From positions 1 to 64,000 of the forward strand of contig SVGS01000007.1 of NCBI GenBank assembly GCA_015056205.1: DNA of 64,000 nt, given 5' to 3'. Positions within the stretch are counted from its first letter, which is position 1. Every line of letters starts with the position of its first letter. The notes below the pieces were generated by a model. That model was not told the origin of the DNA and did no database searches. It was given only the letters and a program-made list of their open reading frames with translations. The translations under genes and the position numbers were made by a program. This document shows positions 16,373-25,219 of the stretch, piece after piece. This DNA is from Clostridiales bacterium (GTDB lineage Bacteria; Bacillota; Clostridia; Christensenellales; Aristaeellaceae).

Positions 16373-17299
16373 GTGAGCAGAGTACTGAGAATTACTCATT
16401 ACTATCACAGCGGCTTTTCCGTTTCGGAAGGTCAAATTCTGCTGGTTTTTGATTACTGGCGCGGCGAGGAGGGGGAATTAACCCCGGATCTGGAGCTGAC
16501 CCCGGAAATCCTGCGGGAATTTCAGCAGGTCTTTGTCTTTATCAGCCACGAGCATATCGATCATATGGATCCGGTGGTTTTCACCTGGAAGGATGTGGCG
16601 AACGTATCGTATATTGTTTCGTCCGATATGCCGGTCGGCACCAGGGGAAAGAGAATGGCTCCCGGGGATACGCTGACGCTGGCGGAGGGACTGACGGTAA
16701 CGGCGTTCGATTCGACGGATCTGGGGGTCAGCTTTCTGGTGGACTGGAACGGATTCCGTTTTTTCCACGCCGGGGACCTGAATTTCTGGCACTGGCGGGA
16801 GGAATCCTCCACACAGGATATGGAGGAGGCGGAAAAGGAATTCCGGAAGGCGATGGAGCCGCTGACGAAGGAAAGGATCGATCTGGCGTTCTTCCCGGTG
16901 GATCCCAGGCAGGGGTCCATGTACGATGCCGGCGCCAATTATTTCATCATGGCCGTGAAGCCGACGCTGTTCATCCCCATGCATTATTTCCATCGGGCGG
17001 ATGTGGCGATGGAGTTTGCCCGTACCGCCGGCAACCGGCTGACCGAGGTGGTGGCCATGCCGGGGTATGGCGATGTGATCCGTCTGGAAATAACGGACGA
17101 CGGATATTTTGATCTTTCCTTCCCGGTGCGGAACGTGCCGGCCGGAATGTATGATGACGGCACCTATGTCAACCAGGAGGAAACCGAAGAGAAGGCGGAT
17201 GAGGATCAGGATCAGTCGCTGGAGGAGACCTATGAGAATGATCCTTTTGCGGATACCGATCTCCCGCTTTCCATGCTGATGAAAGAGAAGCACGATTAG
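16373..17299 (+). CDS. MBL-fold metallo-hydrolase
   Basis: The 308-residue protein has the metallo-beta-lactamase metal motif SHEHIDHMD (HxHxDH) near residue 60, a later HAGDLNFWHW Asp/His segment and FIPMHYFH with a further His ligand. It resembles the UlaG/YtnP-like branch of MBL-fold hydrolases, with unknown substrate. The last 55 residues are a highly acidic tail rich in Glu and Asp (NQEETEEKADEDQDQSLEE), probably disordered and unusual for the family. The start is GTG at 16373 with AAAAGGAG upstream. The stop is directly followed by the cluster of DnaA-box-like sites. Confidence 0.8.
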   Translation: MSRVLRITHYYHSGFSVSEGQILLVFDYWRGEEGELTPDLELTPEILREFQQVFVFISHEHIDHMDPVVFTWKDVANVSYIVSSDMPVGTRGKRMAPGDTLTLAEGLTVTAFDSTDLGVSFLVDWNGFRFFHAGDLNFWHWREESSTQDMEEAEKEFRKAMEPLTKERIDLAFFPVDPRQGSMYDAGANYFIMAVKPTLFIPMHYFHRADVAMEFARTAGNRLTEVVAMPGYGDVIRLEITDDGYFDLSFPVRNVPAGMYDDGTYVNQEETEEKADEDQDQSLEETYENDPFADTDLPLSMLMKEKHD

Positions 17300-17560
17300 T
17301 TATTCACATTTTCCACAGGTTTTCCACAAATGACGGAAACTTTTCAACACCCCCTTGTGAATCGCTGAAAGCCTTGAAAATTAAGGATTTTTACATTACA
17401 AAACTGTTAACTTGGGAAAATACAAGACAGCGGGACCTGTGGAAAACGTGATTTGTGGGATCGGGTTATGATTTGCTCCAAAAAAGAAAAAGCGGCTCCG
17501 GAACAGAAACCGGGCGGAAAAGAAAACCTGCGGCCGTAGATAAAAAGCCTGAAGAAAGAG
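17300..17560. other. oriC: Candidate oriC: DnaA-box cluster next to AT-rich DNA
   Basis: Three box-like sites follow one another almost without gaps: TTATTCACA (17300-17308), TTTTCCACA (17309-17317) and TTTTCCACA (17320-17328). TTTTCAACA (17341-17349) is a weaker site, and TTTTCCACA occurs on the other strand at 17438-17446. Between them lies an AT-rich stretch (17374-17425). Tandem DnaA boxes beside AT-rich DNA is the usual form of a bacterial unwinding region. parS-like sites at 4.6, 8.3 and 14.4 kb and nearby dnaN-recF support it. dnaA is not adjacent, and the gaps flanking dnaN-recF are competing candidates. Confidence 0.55.
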
Positions 17561-17589
17561 TTGCAAAATAGTTAAAAACAAGATAAAAT
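17561..17589 (+). promoter_or_regulatory. gap promoter
   Basis: -35 TTGCAA (17561-17566), 17-bp spacer, -10 TAAAAT (17584-17589). The leader is about 47 nt with AAGGAGG at 17626-17632. Confidence 0.7.
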
Positions 17590-17642
17590 AAGCTTTGGAA
17601 CTAATTACGCCAAGAGCGATTGATTAAGGAGGGTTTTCCAAA

Positions 17643-18713
17643 ATGGCAGTTAAAGTTGCTATCAATGGTTTTGGTCGGATTGGCCGTCTCGCGTTCCGTC
17701 AGATGTTCGGGGCCAAAGGATATGAAGTGGTCGCGATTAATGACCTGACCAGCCCCGCCATGCTGGCTCATCTGCTGAAGTATGATACCGCCCAGAGGGG
17801 CTACTGCGGTGTGATCGGCGAGAATAAGCACACCGTTGCCAGCAAGGAGCCCGTTTTTGAAGAAGACGGAAAGACCGTGAAGGTTCCCGGATCCATCACC
17901 GTTGATGGTAAGGAAATCACGATTTATGCTGAGCCCAAGGCTGCGAATCTGCCCTGGAAAGCGCTGGATGTTGACGTGGTTCTGGAGTGCACCGGCTTCT
18001 ACACCTCCAAGGCGAAGGCTGAAGCTCATATCCAGGCCGGCGCCAAGAAGGTTGTTATCTCCGCTCCCGCCGGTAACGATCTTCCTACCATCGTTTACAA
18101 CGTGAACCACAAAGTGCTGAAGCCCGAAGATACCGTTATTTCCGCCGCTTCCTGCACCACCAACTGCCTGGCCCCCATGACCAAGGCGCTGAATGACACC
18201 TTCCCGATCGTCAGCGGTATCATGACCACCGTGCATGCCTACACCGGTGACCAGATGATCCTGGATGGTCCTCATCGGAAGGGCGATCTGCAGCGGGCCC
18301 GGGCCGGCGCGGCCAATATCGTGCCCAACTCCACCGGCGCCGCCAAGGCGATCGGTCTGGTAATCCCCGAACTGAACGGCAAGCTGATCGGCTCCGCCCA
18401 GCGTGTACCCGTGCCCACCGGCTCCACCACGATTCTGGTTGCCGTCGTCAAGGGCAAGGATGTGACGAAGGAAGCGATCAACGCCGCCATGAAGGCCCAG
18501 AGCTCTGAGTCCTTCGGTTATACCACTGAGAAGCTTGTTTCCTCCGATATTATCGGCATGACCTATGGCTCCCTGTTCGATGCCAACCAGACCATGGTGA
18601 CCAAGATCGATGATGACACCTATCAGGTGCAGGTCGTTTCCTGGTATGACAATGAGAACAGCTACACCAGCCAGATGGTCCGTACCATCAAGTACTTCGC
18701 GGAACTGAAGTAA
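17643..18713 (+). CDS. gap: Glyceraldehyde-3-phosphate dehydrogenase (type I)
   Basis: This glycolytic enzyme oxidises glyceraldehyde 3-phosphate to 1,3-bisphosphoglycerate with NAD. The 356-residue protein has the NAD-binding [16 protein letters not shown] start, the catalytic SAASCTTNC (Cys171) and the C-terminal [14 protein letters not shown] motif. It is about 20 residues longer than most GapA proteins, with the extra length partly near [12 protein letters not shown] (73-84). Codon choice (AAC, CTG, ACC, GTT) is that of a highly expressed gene. A strong ribosome site, promoter and terminator flank it. Confidence 0.97.
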   Translation: MAVKVAINGFGRIGRLAFRQMFGAKGYEVVAINDLTSPAMLAHLLKYDTAQRGYCGVIGENKHTVASKEPVFEEDGKTVKVPGSITVDGKEITIYAEPKAANLPWKALDVDVVLECTGFYTSKAKAEAHIQAGAKKVVISAPAGNDLPTIVYNVNHKVLKPEDTVISAASCTTNCLAPMTKALNDTFPIVSGIMTTVHAYTGDQMILDGPHRKGDLQRARAGAANIVPNSTGAAKAIGLVIPELNGKLIGSAQRVPVPTGSTTILVAVVKGKDVTKEAINAAMKAQSSESFGYTTEKLVSSDIIGMTYGSLFDANQTMVTKIDDDTYQVQVVSWYDNENSYTSQMVRTIKYFAELK

Positions 18714-18785
18714 TTCTTCCGCCTGCTGATCCGACAGGCTCTTCTTGCTGAGCTGCTGAGCCTGCCGGGGATAAGATGGTCTTTC

Positions 18786-18820
18786 ATGCCCGCTTTCGGA
18801 GAACGAGAGCGGGCATTTTT
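18786..18820 (+). terminator. Intrinsic terminator after gap
   Basis: ATGCCCGCTTTC pairs with GAGAGCGGGCAT (one bulge), followed by TTTTT. Confidence 0.8.
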
Positions 18821-18933
18821 ATGCTTTTTCGGAATCAAAAACAGGCTCATCCGGAATGAATGGCAGACAAAGCCGGACCCGGTTTCCCGGTCCGCGGACG
18901 GAATCGTAGAAAACCGGATCCAATGGAGGTAAG

Positions 18934-20778
18934 ATGAGCAATCAGGAACAGACGAATCAGTCCCGTCTCCACCGGGCGGGGCTGATCTGGCAATTTTTGA
19001 AGGGCAGCCGGTGGTTTTTCCTGCTCTGTATGCTCTGCGCCGCGGTGTCCACCCTGGCGGATATGGTCACGCCGCAGATTATCCGGGTCACGGTGGACCA
19101 GGTGCTGGGTTCCGCCCCGGCGGATCAGCTGAGCCCGGCGGTGCGAGGCCTGCTGGAAGCCGCGGGCGGCGCCGGACGGATCAGGGATCAGCTGTGGATC
19201 GTCGCGGCGGCGGTGATGGCCGTGGCGGTGGTGAAGGTGATCGCCCTCTACGGTTTCCGGGTGATGAATGCCCGCGGCAGCGAAACCCTGGTCAAAACCA
19301 TGCGGGATACGCTGTACCGTCATATCGAGCGCCTGCCCTTCCAGTGGCATATGCAGCATCATACGGGGGATATCATTCAGCGCTGCACCAGCGATATTGA
19401 AACCACCCGTAATTTCATTTCCGAGCAGATGACCAATCTGATCCGGATTCTGATTCTGCTGGTGATGAGCCTTGTGTTTATGCTGGGCATGAACGCCCGG
19501 CTGACGCTGATCGCCATGATTCCCCTCCCCGTGATTATCTGGTATTCCCTGTTTTTCCACAAGCGCTTCCGGAAGGGCTTCCAGGCCTGCGATGAAAATG
19601 AGGGCCGCCTTTCCTCCATGGCGCAGGAAAACCTGACGGGGGTGCGCGTGGTCCGGGCTTTCGGCCGGGAACGCTATGAGCGGGATCGCTTTGAGGCGCA
19701 GAACCGGTATTATACCTCCCTGTGGGTCAGGCTGGGCAAGCTGATGAGCCTGTTCTGGTCCACGGCGGATATTCTCTCCGGCCTGCAGGTCATGCTGGTG
19801 ATTGTTTTCGGTGTGCTGTTCTGCCTGCGGGGCCAGATGACCAGCGGCGAGTTTATCGCCTTTGTCAGCTATAACGGCATCCTGGTCTGGCCGGTTCGCC
19901 AGCTGGGCCGGATGATCAGCGAGATGTCGAAGGCCGGCGTGGGAATCGACCGCATCGGTTATATTATCGATGCGGAGGAGGAGCAGGATCTTCCGGGCTC
20001 GGAGGACGCGCCGATGGACGGCGATATCCGCTTTGAGCATGTTTCCTTTGCGTATGAAGGATGTCCGGAAATGCTGCATGATATCAGCCTGACGATTCCC
20101 GCCGGCTCGACCCTGGGCATCCTGGGCGGCACCGGTTCGGGAAAAAGTACCCTCATGTATCTGCTGGACCGGCTGTATCCCCTGGAGAAAAACAGCGGCC
20201 GTATCACGATCGGCGGCCGGGATATCCGGCGGATCCGCCTGGACCATCTGCGCCGCAATATCGGTATCGTGCTGCAGGAACCCTTCCTCTTTTCTCGTAC
20301 GCTGCGGGAAAACCTGAGCATTGCCTCCCGGGATCTTTCGGAGGAGGATCTGCGTTCGGCGGCGAAGGCCGCCTGCCTGGAGGATACGGTTGCCGGCTTC
20401 TCGAAGGGGTATGATACCTTTGTGGGAGAGAGGGGCGTCACGCTCTCCGGCGGCCAGAAGCAGCGCGCGGCGATCGCCCGCATGCTGACGCGCCCGACGC
20501 CCATCATGATCTTTGATGATTCCCTGTCGGCGGTGGATACGGAAACGGATGCCAGAATTCGTGCCGCGCTGGAGCAGCGTTTCGGCACGGCGACCATTAT
20601 CCTGATCTCGCACCGGATCACGACCCTTTCCAAAGCGGATCAGGTGCTGGTCCTGGATCATGGAAAAATGGCCCAGCTGGGCACCCCGGAGGAGCTGCGC
20701 GCCCGGCCGGGGCTCTATCAGGAAATCGATCGGATTCAGTCCATGCACCGGGAGGAGGTGAAGGAATCATGGAAATGA
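18934..20778 (+). CDS. Heterodimeric ABC exporter, subunit with degenerate ATPase site
   Basis: The 614-residue half-transporter has an N-terminal six-helix exporter domain and a C-terminal ATPase: Walker A GGTGSGKST, Q-loop VLQEPFLF, signature LSGGQKQR, Walker B IMIFDDSLSAVD, H-loop ISHRI. The residue after the Walker B Asp is Asp instead of the catalytic Glu, as in the non-hydrolysing half of heterodimeric exporters (BmrC-type, TM287-type). Its signature motif is intact and would complete the active site of the partner encoded next, whose frame overlaps by ten bases. Likely cargo is drugs, lipids or peptides. GGAGG lies four bases before the ATG. Confidence 0.92.
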   Translation: MSNQEQTNQSRLHRAGLIWQFLKGSRWFFLLCMLCAAVSTLADMVTPQIIRVTVDQVLGSAPADQLSPAVRGLLEAAGGAGRIRDQLWIVAAAVMAVAVVKVIALYGFRVMNARGSETLVKTMRDTLYRHIERLPFQWHMQHHTGDIIQRCTSDIETTRNFISEQMTNLIRILILLVMSLVFMLGMNARLTLIAMIPLPVIIWYSLFFHKRFRKGFQACDENEGRLSSMAQENLTGVRVVRAFGRERYERDRFEAQNRYYTSLWVRLGKLMSLFWSTADILSGLQVMLVIVFGVLFCLRGQMTSGEFIAFVSYNGILVWPVRQLGRMISEMSKAGVGIDRIGYIIDAEEEQDLPGSEDAPMDGDIRFEHVSFAYEGCPEMLHDISLTIPAGSTLGILGGTGSGKSTLMYLLDRLYPLEKNSGRITIGGRDIRRIRLDHLRRNIGIVLQEPFLFSRTLRENLSIASRDLSEEDLRSAAKAACLEDTVAGFSKGYDTFVGERGVTLSGGQKQRAAIARMLTRPTPIMIFDDSLSAVDTETDARIRAALEQRFGTATIILISHRITTLSKADQVLVLDHGKMAQLGTPEELRARPGLYQEIDRIQSMHREEVKESWK

Positions 20779-22598
20779 CCGCCGGAAAGAAAAGCCGTCC
20801 GCGGGACCGGAAAGGTCTGCGCTTCTTCGGCATTCCGCTGATCATGCCCTATATCAGGGTGTACCGGAAAACGCTGATCCTGATGATCCTCTGCGGCCTG
20901 GGGGGCAGTGCGGTGGATATCATCCTGCCGCTGTTCCAGCGCTATGCCCTGAATCATTTTATTGCCGGCAATACGATGGATACGCTTCCCTGGTATATTG
21001 TTCTGTATGTCGGCGCCATTCTGTTTGCCTCCGTCATGAATTATATCTCCTGCCGGGGAGCCATGACCACGGAGGTTTCCATTAACCGGGATCTGCGCAC
21101 CGCTGCCTTCAATCATCTCCAGACCCTTTCCTTCAGTTATTTCAATCAGAACAGCGTGGGCTATATCCATGCCCGGGTCATGAGCGATACCGGGCGGATC
21201 GGATCCCTGGCTTCCTGGACGCTGATGGACTCGGTCTGGCATCTCAGCTATCTGATCGGGGCCCTGGCGGTGATGCTCGTGATCAATCTGCGGCTGGCGC
21301 TGCTGGTGATGCTGATCCTTCCGCTCCTCGCGATTCTCTTCGCTTTCTTCCAGGGTAAACTGATCCGGGCCAACCGTCAGATCCGGGAGCTGAACAGCCG
21401 GATCACCGGGGATTTTAATGAGGGAATCACCGGGGCGAAAACCATCAAGACCCTCGTCATTGAGGACCGGATGGCGAAGGATTTCCTCCGGGATACGGGT
21501 GAAATGAGGGAAAAAAGCATCCGCGCGGCCCGGCTGCGGGGAGCCTTCGCGGTCGCGATGAATCTGGCCTCCTCCCTGGCCCTGGCGATTGTGCTGTGGA
21601 AGGGCGGCTATATCGCCGCGGAGGAAGTGGGTACCTTCTCCATGTTCATGAGCTATGCCCAGGGCATGATGGAGCCGGTGCGCTGGATCGTGGATGCCAT
21701 TTCGGATGTGATTACCACCCAGGTGAATATTGAGCGGCTGACCCGGCTGCTCCGTACGCCCTCGGATGTCTCGGATACGCCGGAAGTGATTGAAAAATAC
21801 GGGGATTCTTTTTCGCCGAAGAAGGAAAACTGGGAGCCCATCCGGGGCGATCTGGAGTTCCGGGATGTCACCTTCCGTTATCCGGACGGGCATGAAAATG
21901 TCCTGGAGCATTTTAATCTGAAGATCCCCTTCGGCAGCAATATTGCCATCGTGGGGGAAACCGGCGCGGGAAAAAGCACCCTAGTCAATCTGGTCTGCCG
22001 TTTCTTTGAGCCGACCTCCGGCCGGGTGCTGATCGACGGCCGGGATGCCCGGGAGCGCAGCCAGCTCTGGCTTCACAGCGCCATCGGCTATGTGCTTCAG
22101 ACGCCCCATCTCTTCTCCGGCACGATCCGGGAAAACCTCCTCTACGGCAATCCCGACGCGACGGAGCAGGAGATTGAAAAAGCCCTTCGCCTGGTTTCTG
22201 CCGATGAAGTGATCGCGAAAATGGAAAAGGGAATCGATACCGATGTGGGCGAGGGCGGGGAGATGCTCTCGACGGGTGAAAAGCAGCTGATCTCCTTTGC
22301 CCGGGCGATTCTGGCGGATCCGCGGATCCTGGTGCTGGATGAGGCGACCGCCTCCGTGGATACCCTCACGGAGCAAAAAATTCAGTCCGCCATCGATACG
22401 GTGATTCAGGGGCGGACTTCCCTCGTGATCGCCCATCGTCTCTCGACGGTGCGAAACGCGGATCTGATTCTGGTGGTGAAAGACGGGAAAATCGTGGAGC
22501 AGGGCACCCATCAGCAGCTGCTGGAGGCCCGGGGAGCGTATTACCGGCTGTATACCCGCCAGTATGAGGAGGAGGAAACCAGCAGTCTCCTCCGGTAA
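20769..22598 (+). CDS. Heterodimeric ABC exporter, catalytic subunit
   Basis: This 609-residue partner has Walker A GETGAGKST, Q-loop VLQTPHLF and a complete Walker B ILVLDEATASVD with the catalytic Glu and H-loop IAHRLST, but a degenerate signature (LSTGEKQ instead of LSGGQ). The two subunits are therefore complementary: the consensus site is Walker A/B of this protein with the signature of the preceding one. That is the standard asymmetric design of the BmrCD/TM287-288 group. The ten-base overlap suggests coupled translation in equal amounts. Confidence 0.93.
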   Translation: MEMTAGKKSRPRDRKGLRFFGIPLIMPYIRVYRKTLILMILCGLGGSAVDIILPLFQRYALNHFIAGNTMDTLPWYIVLYVGAILFASVMNYISCRGAMTTEVSINRDLRTAAFNHLQTLSFSYFNQNSVGYIHARVMSDTGRIGSLASWTLMDSVWHLSYLIGALAVMLVINLRLALLVMLILPLLAILFAFFQGKLIRANRQIRELNSRITGDFNEGITGAKTIKTLVIEDRMAKDFLRDTGEMREKSIRAARLRGAFAVAMNLASSLALAIVLWKGGYIAAEEVGTFSMFMSYAQGMMEPVRWIVDAISDVITTQVNIERLTRLLRTPSDVSDTPEVIEKYGDSFSPKKENWEPIRGDLEFRDVTFRYPDGHENVLEHFNLKIPFGSNIAIVGETGAGKSTLVNLVCRFFEPTSGRVLIDGRDARERSQLWLHSAIGYVLQTPHLFSGTIRENLLYGNPDATEQEIEKALRLVSADEVIAKMEKGIDTDVGEGGEMLSTGEKQLISFARAILADPRILVLDEATASVDTLTEQKIQSAIDTVIQGRTSLVIAHRLSTVRNADLILVVKDGKIVEQGTHQQLLEARGAYYRLYTRQYEEEETSSLLR

Positions 22599-22611
22599 GG
22601 AAAGGCGGAGC

Positions 22612-23712
22612 TCAGGCCTCCGGCTTCAGCCGGGCGAATACCATCCGTCCGGCGGAGGTCTGCAGCACGCTGGTTACGAGAATGTCGGTTTCCTCTCCGA
22701 TCTTCTTTTTCCCGTCCTCGATCACGATCATGGTGCCGTCGCTTAGGTATCCGACGCCCTGGCCCGCTTCCTTGCCTTCCCGGCTCACGCGGATCCGCAG
22801 CTCCATGCCCTGGATCACCGTCGGCCGCAGGGCTTCCACCAGCTCGTTCACGTTCAGGGCCTTGACCCCGCTCACCGCCGCGGCCTTCTGCAGGTTGTAG
22901 TCCACGGTGATCACGGTGCCGCCGCAGTCCCGGGCCTGGCGGAGCAGCTTGACGTCCACGTCGCTGATGCCCTCGATGTCCGCGTCGTCGATGGTCAGCT
23001 GCCGCAGCTTTTCCTTCATCTCCTGCAGGATTTCCAGCCCGCGCCTTCCGCGCTCCCGCCGGGAATCGTCCGCCGAATCCGCCACGTGCTGCAGCTCGTC
23101 GACCACAAACTGGGGAATCACGAATTCCCCCTCGATGAATCCGGTCCCCGCGATTTCCAGAATCCGGCCGTCAATGATGGCGCTGGTGTCCAGAAATTTC
23201 CGGGCCGCGTATCCGTGCTTGCGGATCTTGCTTTTTTCCCGCGCGCCGGACAGGCGGGTGATCATGGTCATGAATTCCCGGCTGCGCCGCTTGCCGATGT
23301 TGTATCCCAGCGCCCCCAGCACCAGATAGAGGATGGCGCTCAGGGTGGAGGAAAGAATCCCCGGCCCCAGGGTGATCATCTGGCGCAACAGCGCCGCCAC
23401 GATCAGCCCCAGAATCAGCCCCAGCACGGCGCTGAGCAGCTGATTCAGGGGCATTTTGTCAAATTGTTTCTGTACGTCGTTGGAAAAACGCGTAAAATTC
23501 CGGATCATTTTTCCGGAAAAAATCATGAGCAGAATCCCGCCGATCAGTCCCATGGCGGTATAGCCGATCACGGGATACTGGGCGGGTATTTTGGTGTCCG
23601 GATTGGCGGTCCGGTAAAGATCCAGGCCGATCTGGGTCACCGCCAGGCCGATGCCGACGCCCAGCAAAACCAGCAGAAACCGGAGCAGCCGCTCCGTGCC
23701 TTTGGATTTCAT
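22612..23712 (-). CDS. PIN-TRAM domain membrane protein (YacL family)
   Basis: The 366-residue protein starts with four hydrophobic segments (about residues 8-30, 48-68, 88-110, 115-135), followed by a PIN nuclease-like domain (FLDTSAIIDGRILEIAGTGF, VVDELQHVADSADDSRRERG) and a C-terminal TRAM-like RNA-binding stretch near the end. This is the YacL architecture. PIN Asp and Glu residues are present (LDTSAIIDG, VDEL), so RNA cleavage is possible, but the cellular role of the family is not settled. It lies 38 bp after radA on the same strand, the same neighbourhood as in many Bacillota. Confidence 0.85.
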   Translation of the reverse strand: MKSKGTERLLRFLLVLLGVGIGLAVTQIGLDLYRTANPDTKIPAQYPVIGYTAMGLIGGILLMIFSGKMIRNFTRFSNDVQKQFDKMPLNQLLSAVLGLILGLIVAALLRQMITLGPGILSSTLSAILYLVLGALGYNIGKRRSREFMTMITRLSGAREKSKIRKHGYAARKFLDTSAIIDGRILEIAGTGFIEGEFVIPQFVVDELQHVADSADDSRRERGRRGLEILQEMKEKLRQLTIDDADIEGISDVDVKLLRQARDCGGTVITVDYNLQKAAAVSGVKALNVNELVEALRPTVIQGMELRIRVSREGKEAGQGVGYLSDGTMIVIEDGKKKIGEETDILVTSVLQTSAGRMVFARLKPEA

Positions 23713-23750
23713 TGCATTTCACTTCGCTTTCTGTTAAAAAAAAGAACGCT

Positions 23751-25124
23751 TTAAAATAGAACGCTCAGGGTCTGGGCAACCGTGTCCACGCCGATCAGGG
23801 TAACCCCCTCCGGGGCGTGAATCCGCCGGGCGTTGGACCGGGGAACGATCACGGTGGTGAATCCGAGCCGGGCGCATTCACTGATGCGCCGCTCGCACTG
23901 GGGAATAGTCCGCACCTCTCCGGCCAGCCCGACCTCGCCCATCACCGCCACCTCGGGGGAAAGGGTCCGGTCCTTCAGGCTGCTGGCCACCGCCACGCAC
24001 AGGGCCAGATCCGCCGCGGGTTCGCTCAGCTCCAGCCCCCCGGCCACGTTGACGTATACGTCCTGGTTGTAGGTCCGCTGGCTGGCCCGCTTTTCCAGCA
24101 CCGCCAGCAGCAGGGCCACCCGGCCGGCGTCGGCACCGTTCACGGTGCGCCGGGGCGTGCCGAAGTAGGTGGGGCTGGTCAGGGCCTGCACGTCGCAAAG
24201 CAGGGGGCGGGATCCCTCCAGCCCGCAGAATACGGCGCTGCCGCTGGCGCCCTTGGCCCGGTGGCTCAGCAGCTCCTCGCTGGGGTTTTCCACCGTCTGC
24301 ATGCCTTTTCCCGTCATCCGGAAAACGCCCAGCTCGTTCACGCTGCCGAACCGGTTTTTCACGGCCCGCAGCAGCCGGTAATCCTGCTGCCGGTCCCCCT
24401 CGAAGTATAGCACAACGTCGACCATATGTTCCAGCATCCGGGGACCGGCGATGGCCCCGTCCTTGGTCACGTGGCCGACCAGAAAGATGCTGGTCCCGGT
24501 TTCCTTGCATAGCCGCATGATCAGGCTGGTGCTTTCCCGGATCTGGGATACGCTGCCCGGGGCGGAGGCCATCTCGGGCCGGTACATGGTCTGAATGCTG
24601 TCGATGACCGCCACGTCCGGCTGCAGATCCCGTATTTTGTTCTCCACCTCGTCCAGCGCGTTTTCCGCCAGGATGTACATGGGTTCGGAAATTTCCAGCC
24701 GCGAGGCCCGCAGCTTGATCTGCCGGGCGGATTCCTCCCCGCTGACATACAGCACGCGCTTGCCCTGCCGGGCCAGATGGGAGCAGGCCTGCAGCAGCAG
24801 GGTGCTTTTCCCGATGCCCGGATCCCCGCCGATCAGCATCAGTCCGCCCTCGACGATGCCGCCGCCGAGCACCCGGTCCAGCTCGCTGATCTCCGTGGGA
24901 ATCCGCAGGGTGATGTCCTCGGGTATGTCCTTCAGCAGCATGGCCTTCGCGCCGGTGCCCGGCCGCTGGTTGGCGGCGATTTTCCCGGCGGAGCCTTTGT
25001 CGGCCGCGGCGGCGATCGCCTCCTCCATCGTGTTCCATGCGCCGCATCCCGGGCATCGCCCCGTCCATTTGGGACTTTCGTATCCGCAGGCGCTGCAGGT
25101 GTAGCATACTTTGGCTTTGGCCAT
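23751..25124 (-). CDS. radA: DNA repair protein RadA
   Basis: RadA (Sms) is a RecA-like helicase that promotes branch migration in recombination. The 457-residue protein has an N-terminal C4 zinc finger (CYTCSACGYESPKWTGRCPG region), Walker A GGDPGIGKST, the RadA-specific KNRFGSVNELGVF motif and a C-terminal Lon-like domain. I chose the ATG at 25124 because AGGAGG lies nine bases upstream and the zinc finger begins there; the frame stays open much farther upstream but has no other support. Confidence 0.95.
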   Translation of the reverse strand: MAKAKVCYTCSACGYESPKWTGRCPGCGAWNTMEEAIAAAADKGSAGKIAANQRPGTGAKAMLLKDIPEDITLRIPTEISELDRVLGGGIVEGGLMLIGGDPGIGKSTLLLQACSHLARQGKRVLYVSGEESARQIKLRASRLEISEPMYILAENALDEVENKIRDLQPDVAVIDSIQTMYRPEMASAPGSVSQIRESTSLIMRLCKETGTSIFLVGHVTKDGAIAGPRMLEHMVDVVLYFEGDRQQDYRLLRAVKNRFGSVNELGVFRMTGKGMQTVENPSEELLSHRAKGASGSAVFCGLEGSRPLLCDVQALTSPTYFGTPRRTVNGADAGRVALLLAVLEKRASQRTYNQDVYVNVAGGLELSEPAADLALCVAVASSLKDRTLSPEVAVMGEVGLAGEVRTIPQCERRISECARLGFTTVIVPRSNARRIHAPEGVTLIGVDTVAQTLSVLF

Positions 25125-25219
25125 GGCTCGGCCCTCCTGATAAAGAACGGGAGCAGGGCGGAATCGCGCCCTGCTTCCTGATTGGATGTGATGGATGGTT
25201 TCCGGGAATTCAATAGGGT

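Noticed and set aside
18847-20748. Long open frame opposite the first ABC exporter gene.
   Set aside because: His/Gln/Arg-rich reverse reading of a well-supported gene.
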